Assembly: GCA_910579205.1 (NCBI GenBank)
Contig: CAJTTD010000006.1
Span: forward strand, 70,786 to 134,785
Length of the DNA: 64,000 nt
Origin: an uncultured Christensenella sp.
GTDB lineage: Bacteria; Bacillota; Clostridia; Christensenellales; Pumilibacteraceae
Reading direction: 5' to 3'
The position numbers and the translations under genes were made by a program. Shown piece after piece: positions 25,819-34,299 of the stretch (position 1 is its first letter; the number at the start of each line of letters is the position of its first letter). The notes under the pieces were generated by a model. That model saw nothing but the letters and a program-made list of their open reading frames with translations. It searched no databases and was not told the DNA's origin.

Positions 25819-25834
25819 ACGGAGGATTTTTTAT

Positions 25835-26920
25835 ATGACAGAAGAAGACTATGACAAAATCGAGTCGCTGATTGGATATGAATTTAAGCGACGTGATCTA
25901 CTGCAACAGGCGTTTACACGCAAGAGTTACACGAACGAAACCAATGACGGCGATAACAACGAGGTGTTGGAATTTATCGGCGATAAGGCATTGGACTTCG
26001 TTGTGGTCAAGGCGTTAAGCGAATATCACGGCGAAATAAATAAACGCGATGAATATGCTTGCGACCTTACCGAGGGGAAACTCACCGAACTGAAAAAGAG
26101 GTTTGTCGAGAGTACGATGCTTGCACATTGTATTGACGAACTTGATTTGAGCCAATATCTCATTATGGGAAAGGGCGATAAAAAGAATAACGTCCAAAAC
26201 GATACTCACGTCAAAGAGGATTTGTTCGAGGCGATAATGGGTGCAGTGGCAATCGACAGCAATTGGGATATCAATGCCTTACAGGACGTTGCCGAGTTAA
26301 TGCTCAATATCGACTATTACTTGGAACACGGCTTTGACTACAAAGACAACTACGTTATGCTGATACAGCAATGGAGCCAAAAGAAATACGGCGAATTGCC
26401 GAGATATGCTTTTCAAGATACCGATGTGTATAGAGTCAATCGGATGATACACAATTATACAATGGTTGGGGTTCGTGATACAATAGAAAACGAAGACAGT
26501 GATGGACCGATTACTTGCAAACTTTATATTGATGACGGGAATACGTTTGTCGGCTTCGGTTATTCGAAAAGCAAGGCGCGAATGGCGGCGGCGGAAATAG
26601 CATACGATTATCTTGACGAAAATGATATGCTATATACAATGGTAGACGCGATAGGCGAGCCGACGTGGGAGAAAGCCGTCAGTCAATTGCAAGAGCTTGC
26701 ACAAAAAGGGTGTATCTCGTTTCCCGAATATACTTTTGATGAACGACACGATGATGACGGGAATCCAATATGGTATTGCGAATGTCATGTAAACGGATAC
26801 GAAGACTTTTATTGGTCGGAACAAAGTTCGAAAAAGATAGCCAAAAGAAATGCCGCCCACGGGATGTTGCTGAATGTTCTCGGCATGCCCGATGATGGCG
26901 ACGATGATTGGGATGACTGA
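25835..26920 (+). CDS. RNase III-family nuclease with two dsRNA-binding domains
   Basis: A 361-residue protein. The RNase III domain (residues 5-160) has the signature NNEVLEFIGDKALDF and retains all expected acidic metal ligands (Glu43, Glu46, Asp50, Glu80, Asp129, Glu132). Housekeeping bacterial RNase III is about 230 residues with one dsRBD. Here two dsRBD-like units follow: about 172-261 (ending YSKSKARMAAAEIAYDYL) and 275-350 (ending SSKKIAKRNAAHGMLLNVLG). A highly acidic Asp-rich tail ends the protein. It sits in an accessory island, not with smc/acpP. It is followed after 11 bp by a coiled-coil protein. Likely a specialised dsRNA-cleaving effector; a defence role is inference. Confidence 0.88.
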   Translation: MTEEDYDKIESLIGYEFKRRDLLQQAFTRKSYTNETNDGDNNEVLEFIGDKALDFVVVKALSEYHGEINKRDEYACDLTEGKLTELKKRFVESTMLAHCIDELDLSQYLIMGKGDKKNNVQNDTHVKEDLFEAIMGAVAIDSNWDINALQDVAELMLNIDYYLEHGFDYKDNYVMLIQQWSQKKYGELPRYAFQDTDVYRVNRMIHNYTMVGVRDTIENEDSDGPITCKLYIDDGNTFVGFGYSKSKARMAAAEIAYDYLDENDMLYTMVDAIGEPTWEKAVSQLQELAQKGCISFPEYTFDERHDDDGNPIWYCECHVNGYEDFYWSEQSSKKIAKRNAAHGMLLNVLGMPDDGDDDWDD

Positions 26921-26931
26921 GGAGGCGAGCT

Positions 26932-28329
26932 ATGAAAATACTGTCTACTAAGTTATCTCTTAAAACGGAAGTCACAAAAGAGCAAGTTTATCAAACGATA
27001 ATACGGTGGCTCAAAGAAAACAAACCGTGCGCGGCAGTCGGTGAGCAATTCGAGCAAATCGAGAATAAGGATGATGTTCGTATAGTAGAGGGATATGCTA
27101 CAATAGAAACGCTGACAGGGAAGAGAAACGATACGCAATATCTCGCCGTGCGGATGACTCATATCTACAGGGAACAAACATGGGAAACCGAAATACTCTA
27201 CGGCGAAAGCGCGACCGAGAAAAGCGTAACGATACACGTGAATTGTTCAGGCGATACGACATTATTCAAAAAAACGCCGATAGCGCGAACTGAAATCATA
27301 CGCGCCTTTATATCTGACGGAATGATAAAGAATGAAAAACTTCCGATGCAAGCAACGCCGATATATGCCGATAATAAAATGCTCGATTATCTCGCATCTG
27401 CTATGAATACACGTTATGACCAAGCTATCCCTATGGTCTATGTCAGCAAAATATTCAACAGTTCGGGTTATAATGTCGACATCGATAAACTGTCGCGCAA
27501 CTTGGCGGGCATTGCATACATAGTAGCGGAGCGCAACGGAGATTTTGGATTCAACTTAAAAGAGCGCACGAACGGAATAAATCCGTACAATGGTCATATC
27601 GCAATTTATTATCCCAACGGAAAAATAGATAGATTGCGACCGAGCGAAGTATCCGTGTATGGGGAGGCGGACAGCCGAATAATGGATGATGTGATTTCCG
27701 CGGTCACAGCTCAAGTAGAAAAAGATGCGCCGATGTGGCAACAACTTTACGAGGATAAAAGGGCAGCCGATACGGCTTTGCTTGATGTCTTTATGGGTGA
27801 ATTCGACAGTATGGAAGCGAGGCTCAAAGCCGCCAAAAAGCGAATTGCCGAACTCACGGAAGAGAATGCGATGCTGCGAAACAAAAACGAAAGTCTTCAA
27901 GCTGCATTCGATGCAAGTGGGATAGAGGAATGTATTATATCGAAATCCCCGATTGCCGAGTTCTTCTATGGGGAACAGCACGACCTTCTCATTACGGTGC
28001 TTAAAGAGGCGGCGGATAGGTGTGGCAGTTCCGATATGCGCAAGTATGAGCTCATCAACTCGCTGTTGGAAAACAATGAGTATATCGGGAACGGACGCGA
28101 AACACTCAATGTAGTCAAACGCGTGCTGTCGAGTGGGGTGCAATTATCAATGCGTGATATGGCTGAATTGGAGCGTGTAGGGTTTCGGCTTGTAAGCGAC
28201 AATCCGCATTATAAATTTTTATATTGTGGGAACGAGCGGTATTGGTTTACGGTATCGAAAACACCAAGCGATAGACGGAGCGGACAGAATAACGCCTCGG
28301 ATATTATAAAGCGGCTGTCGGTTTACTAA
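26932..28329 (+). CDS. Coiled-coil protein with HicA-like C-terminal domain
   Basis: A 465-residue protein of no recognised family over most of its length. Residues 1-280 form a mixed alpha/beta region. About 284-332 is a coiled coil (EARLKAAKKRIAELTEENAM). The C-terminal ~50 residues (GFRLVSDNPHYKFLY, then YWFTVSKTPSDRR and ASDIIKRL) match the pattern of the HicA dsRNA-binding-like fold (GFxLxRxxGSHxxY...VPxHxxxxLxxGTLxxILK). RBS GAGGAGG, 11 bp after the RNase III stop, so the two are one operon. A joint RNA-directed function is a reasonable guess because both end in RNA-binding folds. Confidence 0.7.
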   Translation: MKILSTKLSLKTEVTKEQVYQTIIRWLKENKPCAAVGEQFEQIENKDDVRIVEGYATIETLTGKRNDTQYLAVRMTHIYREQTWETEILYGESATEKSVTIHVNCSGDTTLFKKTPIARTEIIRAFISDGMIKNEKLPMQATPIYADNKMLDYLASAMNTRYDQAIPMVYVSKIFNSSGYNVDIDKLSRNLAGIAYIVAERNGDFGFNLKERTNGINPYNGHIAIYYPNGKIDRLRPSEVSVYGEADSRIMDDVISAVTAQVEKDAPMWQQLYEDKRAADTALLDVFMGEFDSMEARLKAAKKRIAELTEENAMLRNKNESLQAAFDASGIEECIISKSPIAEFFYGEQHDLLITVLKEAADRCGSSDMRKYELINSLLENNEYIGNGRETLNVVKRVLSSGVQLSMRDMAELERVGFRLVSDNPHYKFLYCGNERYWFTVSKTPSDRRSGQNNASDIIKRLSVY

Positions 28330-28672
28330 TCGATTAAGAGGAACAGCACCCAGGTTGCTGACCCTCAAATGCGAGATTTAATAAAACTACACAAAAAGCC
28401 CTTGCTTTTACAGGAGTAGCTATATACGCAAATTTCGTAGTAGGTGTGGATAGTGAGACTAACTGTACATGAGCAAAAGTACACAAAAAGCGGAACTCGT
28501 ATAAGTAAGTTCGCCGCGCTGTTTGGCGGGCTTGGGCAATGCGCCTAGCCCGCCGCGATCTCGCGGTAATCTTTAAAAGTGCACTAATATAAAAATTCTA
28601 CAATTCTGATGAAATAGAAGATATCGGCTTTACTTGCGATCAGGTTGTGTTATAATGTAATTGGAGGTTAAG
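28330..28672. other. Intergenic stretch with island repeat copy 2
   Basis: No gene is seen. It contains a copy of the GC-rich repeat found after tRNA-Arg: CTTGGGC..., GCCCGCCGCGATCTCGCGG and TAATCTT at about 28530-28575, matching 24269-24310. A weak promoter TTTACT-N16-TATAAT (28629-28656) precedes the AbiH gene. Confidence 0.6.
28530..28575 (+). repeat. Diverged copy of tRNA-Arg-linked GC-rich repeat
   Basis: Compared with 24269-24310 it shares CTTGGGC, GCCCGCCGCGAT, TCGCGG and AATCTT in the same order, then diverges where the first copy continues as the tRNA 3' end. A third, shorter copy (CCGCGATCCTGCGG...TTCTTGTCG) is at about 30368-30394. Confidence 0.6.
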
Positions 28673-29593
28673 ATGTCTAAACTAATTATCATAGGAAACG
28701 GATTCGATTTAGCGCATAAAATCCCAACAAGTTATAATGATTTTAGAAAATATTTAATCAATAAATATCCTGTTGCGTATAACAATAAGCAAAGAATTAT
28801 ATGCATTGATGAAATAACTGATATAAAACTTATAGCGACAGAGTTAATGCTATATGCAATTGATCATGCAAATGGGGAAGATTGGTCCGATTTTGAAGCA
28901 TCACTTTCAATTATTAATTTTAAAGATAAATTTCCGAGACATGAACATAGAGTGGATCCTTATGAAGACAATAATACAGCAGCCGAATATTTAATGTATG
29001 TAATGGAATTAACAGAAATTTTTGAAAAATGTGTAAAATTTTGGAGAGAGTTGTTAAACGATTGGATCAAAGAAGTCGAAAGATCGATTGAAAATTATCG
29101 TTATGATCCGATAGATTCAATTTGTAATCTACTGAATGGCGATGTAAAAATAATGACTTTCAATTATACGAAGACTATTCAAATTTTATATGGTAAATTG
29201 GGAGTGAAACACATACATAACCGAGTAGGCCAAGAACTTATTTTTGGGCATAGCAATATTAGTCCTAAATATCAAGAAGATTGTGATAATTCTTTGGTTT
29301 CCAATTTTTTAGATGATATACTTGAGATGTTATATAAGAATACAGATAGACAATTTTCTAAATATAGAGACTTCTTTAAAAAAATTGGTTCGGATAGTTA
29401 TGAGATATATTCCTATGGTTTTAGTTATGGTATGTGCGACAGTTCTTATATTAAGTTTATTATAAGTAAAGTTCCGGAGAATGCAATATGGAAATTTACA
29501 AAGTATGATTCGCTGAATAAAGAATTTATGCGAAGAACAAAAATTAAGTTAAGGAAATGGGGATTTAAAGGAACATTTGCAATTTATGAATAG
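28673..29593 (+). CDS. AbiH-family abortive infection protein
   Basis: A 306-residue protein that starts SKLIIIGNGFDLAHKIPTSY, the signature of AbiH proteins (phage abortive infection in Lactococcus). Family features also seen: GEDWSDFEASL near residue 80, and MTFNYTKTIQILYG with HIHN around 155-180. The start at 28673 is set by GGAGG at 28663-28667. The gene is very AT-rich compared with neighbours, consistent with recent acquisition. It sits alone between two copies of the island repeat. Confidence 0.9.
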   Translation: MSKLIIIGNGFDLAHKIPTSYNDFRKYLINKYPVAYNNKQRIICIDEITDIKLIATELMLYAIDHANGEDWSDFEASLSIINFKDKFPRHEHRVDPYEDNNTAAEYLMYVMELTEIFEKCVKFWRELLNDWIKEVERSIENYRYDPIDSICNLLNGDVKIMTFNYTKTIQILYGKLGVKHIHNRVGQELIFGHSNISPKYQEDCDNSLVSNFLDDILEMLYKNTDRQFSKYRDFFKKIGSDSYEIYSYGFSYGMCDSSYIKFIISKVPENAIWKFTKYDSLNKEFMRRTKIKLRKWGFKGTFAIYE

Positions 29594-30560
29594 TGAATTG
29601 TTGTAAAATAAGTCATAGTAAATAATAAGTTAAGGTGGAACAAAGTTGATTAAAACAAAGCAAGTAAAATACTATTGCAAAAAATACGCGAATTCTTTAT
29701 TAGAAATTTATTGTAAGAAATAGTGTGTTTCTTGATATTTTATATAAAGTTTATTTAAAATATATAATACCTTGAAGGTGATTGAATCGTATATGCATTT
29801 ATACAAGACGGCGTAGCGTATGAAATAAAATTGTTAATATCAAAATGATTTTCTCGCAATATACTAATAACGGAAAATTTATTTTAGCCGGCGTTCATTA
29901 CTCAACAGCATAATTATTTATACTATAAGAGAACTGTTGAGTAGTTGCATTAGCAAATAATGATGATAGCTTCAAAAAGCAATCAAAAAATTCAATTTTA
30001 ATAGTACTGATTGAAATAAGTGAACTTTTGATGCGGTTTAATATCAAGAATTTGCTTTTGGAAATTTATCATGTGAAATAGTAAAGATTTTAGGGGCTTG
30101 ACAAGGCGTATAATCTATGTGCGAGAGAACTAATCTATTTTCGTGAAATGAAACATAAATGACATCCGTTTTTTTGACCGAAATGGATGGTAAAAATAGA
30201 GCAGAACATATAATTAAGTAAAGCAGCAAGGCCGTATCTTAATGAATAGGAACATAGCAATATGCTACTGTTCGCACCGCCGAATTTGCCCGTGGAAAAA
30301 ACATAACATGGAAAAGGCATAACGCTGTAGATAATTTCAAAATGCGTTATATGCTATTCACAAGAGCCATCCGCGATCCTGCGGTATTCTTGTCGTGAGT
30401 ATGAAACTTAACGAAATATGACGAATAATCAATTGTGTAATTTAACACCCATACTCTATTATATAAAGTGAAAGTAATGGGCTTGTACATTGGAGTGAGA
30501 AAAATTTACATATTCTTTCACTTTGTATTGTGCCGTGAAAGCCATGGAGTTTGACTTTTC
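29594..30560. other. About 1 kb AT-rich non-coding stretch
   Basis: Open frames here are under 65 codons, overlap each other, and have no RBS or family features. It contains a palindromic pair (CTCAACAG near 29903 and CTGTTGAG near 29933) and, at about 30368-30394, a third copy of the island repeat (CCGCGATCCTGCGG, then TTCTTGTCG). It may be the remains of decayed genes. Confidence 0.5.
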
Positions 30561-30589
30561 TTGACAAATTATTATAAATAAAGTACACT
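30561..30589 (+). promoter_or_regulatory. Promoter for TIR-domain gene
   Basis: TTGACA (30561-30566), 17-bp spacer, TACACT (30584-30589), 33 bp before the ATG. Confidence 0.65.
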
Positions 30590-30622
30590 GTTATAGAATT
30601 GTTGTATAGAGGTAAAGTCAAT

Positions 30623-31360
30623 ATGGATTTGGATTATGGACCGGTAAAGGTAATTAAAGTCAAATATAAAGGTTTAATCGGATATTATGATGATGACGAT
30701 TTAAGTAAAGCCATAGTTTATCGCGGAGATATGTGTCGCGGATGTTATGTGCTTGTTTCGTATAAGTATTTGACTGATGAAATTACAGTACGAGATTTAA
30801 AAGATCGTATTCAATATTTACGCCAAAGATTAGCACAATTCGAGCTGGGAATAGAATGCGACATTTATGAATTGCATAATTTGCATGAGGAGCTACATTT
30901 TTCTGAAAATTTATTGAATGAGAAATATTTCAACCACTATACTTGGTCAAGAATAGCGGATAAAAAAGTGTTTATTTCTCATGCATCACAAGATACTCAG
31001 TTGGCGATAGATATTGCGTTGGACTTAAAAAAATACGGAATAGACACCTGGTTAGACACATGGGATTTAAAATTGGGACACAGCATTCCAAAAGAAATAG
31101 GAATAGCGCTTGATAATTGCGATGCAATCATTTTACTGTATTCAAAAGATTATATAAATTCGACATTTTGCAACGACGAGTGGGAAGCGTTTTATATAAA
31201 ATTTAATAAACAAAAACCACATGCAATTTTGCCAATTATGATCGGTGATGTAGATCCGCCGGCACTCATCGCGGCAAGAAAGTATTTGCGTTACGACACT
31301 TTGAGCATTAGATATAATAATATGCTCCATGAAATAGTGGAAGCGCTGACAACAAAATAA
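30623..31360 (+). CDS. TIR-domain protein
   Basis: A 245-residue protein with a ~115-residue N-terminal region (a small beta-rich part, then a helical segment around DLKDRIQYLRQRLAQFELG) and a C-terminal TIR domain starting KKVFISHASQD. The domain shows WLDTWDLKLGHSIPKEI, the DCDAIILLYS-type strand (read as NCDAIILLYSKDY) and the catalytic-Glu region CNDEWEAF. Bacterial TIR proteins often degrade NAD+ during antiphage defence, and the Glu needed is present. The start at 30623 follows a GAGGT RBS. AT-rich, like AbiH upstream. No sensor gene lies beside it, so whether it acts alone is unknown. Confidence 0.88.
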   Translation: MDLDYGPVKVIKVKYKGLIGYYDDDDLSKAIVYRGDMCRGCYVLVSYKYLTDEITVRDLKDRIQYLRQRLAQFELGIECDIYELHNLHEELHFSENLLNEKYFNHYTWSRIADKKVFISHASQDTQLAIDIALDLKKYGIDTWLDTWDLKLGHSIPKEIGIALDNCDAIILLYSKDYINSTFCNDEWEAFYIKFNKQKPHAILPIMIGDVDPPALIAARKYLRYDTLSIRYNNMLHEIVEALTTK

Positions 31361-31764
31361 ACATATAAATTAGTATAAGTATCAACGGCAATAGAGTTTG
31401 TTGTTAGCAAATTCTTTTCAAGTGATCAAGCTTTTAAAGAAAAAGAAGAAAACCTAATTAAATAATCAATTACGATATTGTCAAACCTACTATAGAAAAG
31501 GCGGGATTTAATAAAATACATATAAAAGTCGGTCCGAAAGCTTTTGATTTTCGGATCGATTTATTATTGCGAGCGTCGAGCCGTTGTGTTGATGTCGCGA
31601 ATCGCAGCCGCGCCGACCAATCGCGTAGTCGAACGTTTCCGCGCCGTGATCAAGTCTAAGCTACCCAATCAACTCGTTTTTCTTATGCTGCCGCTGTTTA
31701 AGCGGTTGAAAGGCTGTTGTATGTAATTTTTTCAGATCTGTCGTCGCATTCAGTACAATGACCA
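31361..31764. other. Intergenic stretch between TIR and nucleotidyltransferase genes
   Basis: The first half is AT-rich and holds nothing recognisable. TCCGAAA (31533-31539) and TTTCGGA (31549-31555) form a hairpin followed by a short T/A stretch, a weak terminator for the TIR gene. From about 31565 composition turns GC-rich, with a short frame (31592-31726) that could be the remnant end of a gene but is not identifiable. Confidence 0.5.
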
Positions 31765-32424
31765 TTATTCTCCATACCCGACGATAACGGCTTTCGTCCA
31801 ATTCAAGAGCAATTCCGACATTTCTTCAAATCGTATGTTCGCGCCGCGTTTCAATGCCAATGCCGTATCGAGAACGGCGGACGGAGGGTCGACAGCTTTT
31901 TGCAATTGGTCTCTTGATTTGATATAATTGCCCGTCTCGTAAAACCAAACCGCTTGCAAAACAAAGACAGCCGATTTATATAGCGCGCGCAGTATATCGG
32001 CGCTTTTCTCATGCACGAAATTATGAACGCAAGCATGATATATGTTGCACGCCCCTATGCGTATAGCGCGCTGTACTGCTTTACGGTCTATCTTTTCGAG
32101 CAAGCGATCGAGCGAGCCTTTGATCGGCACGGTATCGTAGTAAAATTGAAATAGGTCGCTCGCTTCCCACGCCGAAAGTTCAGCTATGCCCGAAATAAAA
32201 CCGCAAACGAGTTCGCGGTGGGGCAAAGCGTCGAGCATATCTCTATATGTTTTTAGGTCGTCAATGCGCAGCTCGTCGAGGATAACTACCGCGTCGATAT
32301 CGCTCGTTTCGGTTGCCTCGCCTCTGCCGTAACTGCCTTGCAAGCCGATAAACCATACGCGGTCCGTGAACGTCTGTTCTACTTTTTCCGCAAAAGTTTT
32401 AATCCATTTATTAATGTCTATCAT
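31765..32424 (-). CDS. Nucleotidyltransferase-domain protein (Pol beta/MNT type)
   Basis: A 219-residue protein with the Pol-beta-type NTase motif GSYGRGEATETSDIDAVVI (GSxxxG...DxD) at about residues 29-47, then a mostly helical C-terminal half with repeated Ala/Leu helices like those of KNTase C-like or HEPN-like bundles. Start at 32424 follows GGAG; the upstream in-frame extension lacks an RBS. Proteins of this build include aminoglycoside nucleotidyltransferases and orphan NTases. A specific substrate cannot be named. It lies alone on the minus strand between accessory genes. Confidence 0.82.
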   Translation of the reverse strand: MIDINKWIKTFAEKVEQTFTDRVWFIGLQGSYGRGEATETSDIDAVVILDELRIDDLKTYRDMLDALPHRELVCGFISGIAELSAWEASDLFQFYYDTVPIKGSLDRLLEKIDRKAVQRAIRIGACNIYHACVHNFVHEKSADILRALYKSAVFVLQAVWFYETGNYIKSRDQLQKAVDPPSAVLDTALALKRGANIRFEEMSELLLNWTKAVIVGYGE

Positions 32425-32573
32425 CGCCGCTCCTTTTTCTTTATAATAAGTATAGCACGGTGTCGGTCGTTTTTCAACTAACGGCGCAGACATTTATTTA
32501 TACGTTTGCAGTCTCATCGCCGTAAGACTGTCGATTCGATATAACGTGAAAAGTATATCGTTTGTCTATACGC

Positions 32574-32602
32574 TTGCCCGCAACTACCGTATTTGATATA
32601 AT
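32574..32602 (+). promoter_or_regulatory. Promoter for DUF5131 gene
   Basis: TTGCCC (32574-32579), 17-bp spacer, TATAAT (32597-32602), then AAAGGAG RBS. Confidence 0.65.
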
Positions 32603-32621
32603 ATAGAAAAGGAGAAAAGAT

Positions 32622-33329
32622 ATGGTAAGATGGGATCCTTGGCGGGGCTGCCGCAGACATAGCGAAGGGTGCAAATACTGTTATATCCATAAGGGCGATC
32701 TAAAGCGCAATGTGGTTACCGATGATATAGTCAAGACGGATAATTTCTATGCGCCGATCGCTAAGAACAAATCGGGCGCATATAAGATGAAATCGGGGCA
32801 GACGGTGTTTGTCTGCTTTTCTTCGGACTTTTTGATAGAGGATGCCGACGAATGGCGAGCCGAATGTTGGCAGATGATACGCGAGCGCTCCGACTTGAAC
32901 TTTCTGTTTTTAACAAAGCGTATCGAGCGGTTTTCGGAATGTATCCCCGACGATTGGAACGACGGATACGACAACGTCATCGTTGGGTGTACTGTGGAAA
33001 ATCAAGACAGAGCCGACTTCAGGCTGTCCGTATTTAACAAACTTCCCATAAAGCATAAAAACATAATCTGCCAGCCGTTGATAGAGAGAATAAATATCGC
33101 GGCGTATCTGGACGGTATCGAATTGGTAGTAGTAGGCGGCGAGTCGGACATAAACGCTCGACCGCTCGACTATGAATGGGTGCTTGACATACGCGAGCAA
33201 TGCGTGTCGCGTAACGTGCACTTCGAGTTTAGGCAGTGCGGAACGCATTTTGTCAAGGACGGAAAGCAATACACCGTTGCTACTCGCGATCTGTGCAGTC
33301 AAGCGCGGAAAGCTAACATAAATTTTTAA
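32622..33329 (+). CDS. DUF5131 / phage Gp37-Gp68-like radical-SAM-type protein
   Basis: A 235-residue protein beginning WDPWRGCRRHSEGCKYCY, the typical W.PW.GC...S.GC..CY start of DUF5131 proteins (phage Gp37/Gp68), whose three cysteines resemble a radical SAM cluster motif. Other family marks: SSDFLIEDADEWR (S-D-x-F), FLFLTKRIERF, VIVGCTVENQ and a VVVGGESDINARPLDYEWV block. It is found in phages and mobile islands; biochemical role not established to my knowledge. RBS AAGGAG. Confidence 0.88.
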   Translation: MVRWDPWRGCRRHSEGCKYCYIHKGDLKRNVVTDDIVKTDNFYAPIAKNKSGAYKMKSGQTVFVCFSSDFLIEDADEWRAECWQMIRERSDLNFLFLTKRIERFSECIPDDWNDGYDNVIVGCTVENQDRADFRLSVFNKLPIKHKNIICQPLIERINIAAYLDGIELVVVGGESDINARPLDYEWVLDIREQCVSRNVHFEFRQCGTHFVKDGKQYTVATRDLCSQARKANINF

Positions 33330-33413
33330 GCTGGTTTTTATTTTGCATGATCATACGGCACGCACGGCAATAGAACAGATTTTATAAAAATACCCATAGC
33401 CGAATACTCCTTA

Positions 33414-33442
33414 TTGACAGAGTTTTTTGTTTGTGTTATAAT
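33414..33442 (+). promoter_or_regulatory. Consensus promoter for lipoprotein gene
   Basis: TTGACA (33414-33419), 17-bp spacer, TATAAT (33437-33442): both boxes perfect. Confidence 0.85.
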
Positions 33443-33467
33443 TCAAGAAAAAAAGGAAGCAAGAAAA

Positions 33468-33824
33468 ATGAAAAAAACTTACAGCAAGATTTTGTCCGTC
33501 GTTCTCGCTTTGTGTTGCTTTTTGCCCGTTCTCGCATTTTTAGGTTGTTCTAATGATAAACTTACCGAAGCAGAACAAAGAATGGTTGGTGAATGGAATA
33601 GTTGCACTTTCAATGATGACAGAACAGTTACGGTAAACGGCAACTATGCAGGTACATTTAGAGAACTTACTGACAGAAGAACCGAAAATAGAGCAGTGAT
33701 CGAATTAACGTTCTCTTATGACGGAGAAACTCGTTCTATGCAATACTATTATTTAAATAGTGATCCCGACATGCTTATACCCACAGACAGTAGTTTAGGT
33801 TTGCCTTATATCACGCGAAAATAA
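33468..33824 (+). CDS. Small predicted lipoprotein
   Basis: A 118-residue protein with a classical lipoprotein signal: MKKTYSK, a hydrophobic run, and lipobox LAFLGC with Cys at about residue 27. The mature part is about 90 residues and appears beta-rich (a small lipocalin-like or DUF4923-like sandwich with MVGEWNSC). RBS AAAAGGAAG places the start at 33468. Single-gene unit with its own consensus promoter and terminator. Function unknown. Confidence 0.8.
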   Translation: MKKTYSKILSVVLALCCFLPVLAFLGCSNDKLTEAEQRMVGEWNSCTFNDDRTVTVNGNYAGTFRELTDRRTENRAVIELTFSYDGETRSMQYYYLNSDPDMLIPTDSSLGLPYITRK

Positions 33825-33848
33825 ATGTTATATAAATCAGTTTATTTA

Positions 33849-33875
33849 CCCGTCGCTTTTTGCGTCGGGTTTTTT
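33849..33875 (+). terminator. Terminator after lipoprotein gene
   Basis: CCCGTCGC pairs with GCGTCGGG with one central mismatch, loop TTTTT, followed by six T. Confidence 0.7.
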
Positions 33876-33884
33876 CGTGCCGTT

Positions 33885-34070
33885 TTACGGCGGCTCGAGC
33901 TTAGGCGCTTCTTTGCTAAGCTCGAATAGAACGCATGCCTTATTGTCCGACACGCGACGTTGCTGTACTTTGAAATTCCCGCAATAGCCGCACGGCTTGT
34001 TGTAAAAAGTTTCGCAAGTGGGCAAGTAAAATCTACACTCGATACAGCAATGCGCAATGGTGTTTGTCAT
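33885..34070 (-). CDS. Small Cys-rich (zinc-ribbon-like) protein
   Basis: A 61-residue frame with cysteines spaced CCIEC...C...PCGYCGNF...ACVLFE. This pattern (CxxC-xxY/F ... C ... G-x-C ... V ... C-x-x-F-E) is common in short Firmicutes proteins that bind a metal. No clear RBS is present. It is on the opposite strand to the lipoprotein gene and just inside its terminator. The overlapping other frame has no such pattern. Confidence 0.5.
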   Translation of the reverse strand: MTNTIAHCCIECRFYLPTCETFYNKPCGYCGNFKVQQRRVSDNKACVLFELSKEAPKLEPP

Positions 34071-34200
34071 GAGTTCGTTCTATTTTCGCAGCCTATATAA
34101 GATATTAAAACGTTTTCCATAATAAATAAACTCTATCATAACGCGTTGAAAATTAAAAAGTATGATCGTGCCGATAGATGTTGCCGCAGAGTCGATATAA

Positions 34201-34236
34201 ATAAACCGTTCGGGGAAGTACTTCCGAACGGTTTAT
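34201..34236 (-). terminator. Terminator of the giant repeat-protein gene
   Basis: ATAAACCGTTCGG (34201-34213) is the exact reverse complement of CCGAACGGTTTAT (34224-34236). It lies 60 bp beyond the minus-strand stop and is followed, in that direction, by TTATTTATA. Confidence 0.7.
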
Positions 34237-34299
34237 ACTTTTGTCATGCCGCAAGCAAGCGTTGCGTATGCCGATATGCGATCGTTGATCGGGCTTTTT

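Noticed and set aside
31592..31726. Short GC-rich frame with RVVERFRAVIKSKLPNQLVF
   Set aside because: It may be the tail of a lost gene, but no family is recognised and there is no RBS, so it is only mentioned under the intergenic entry.
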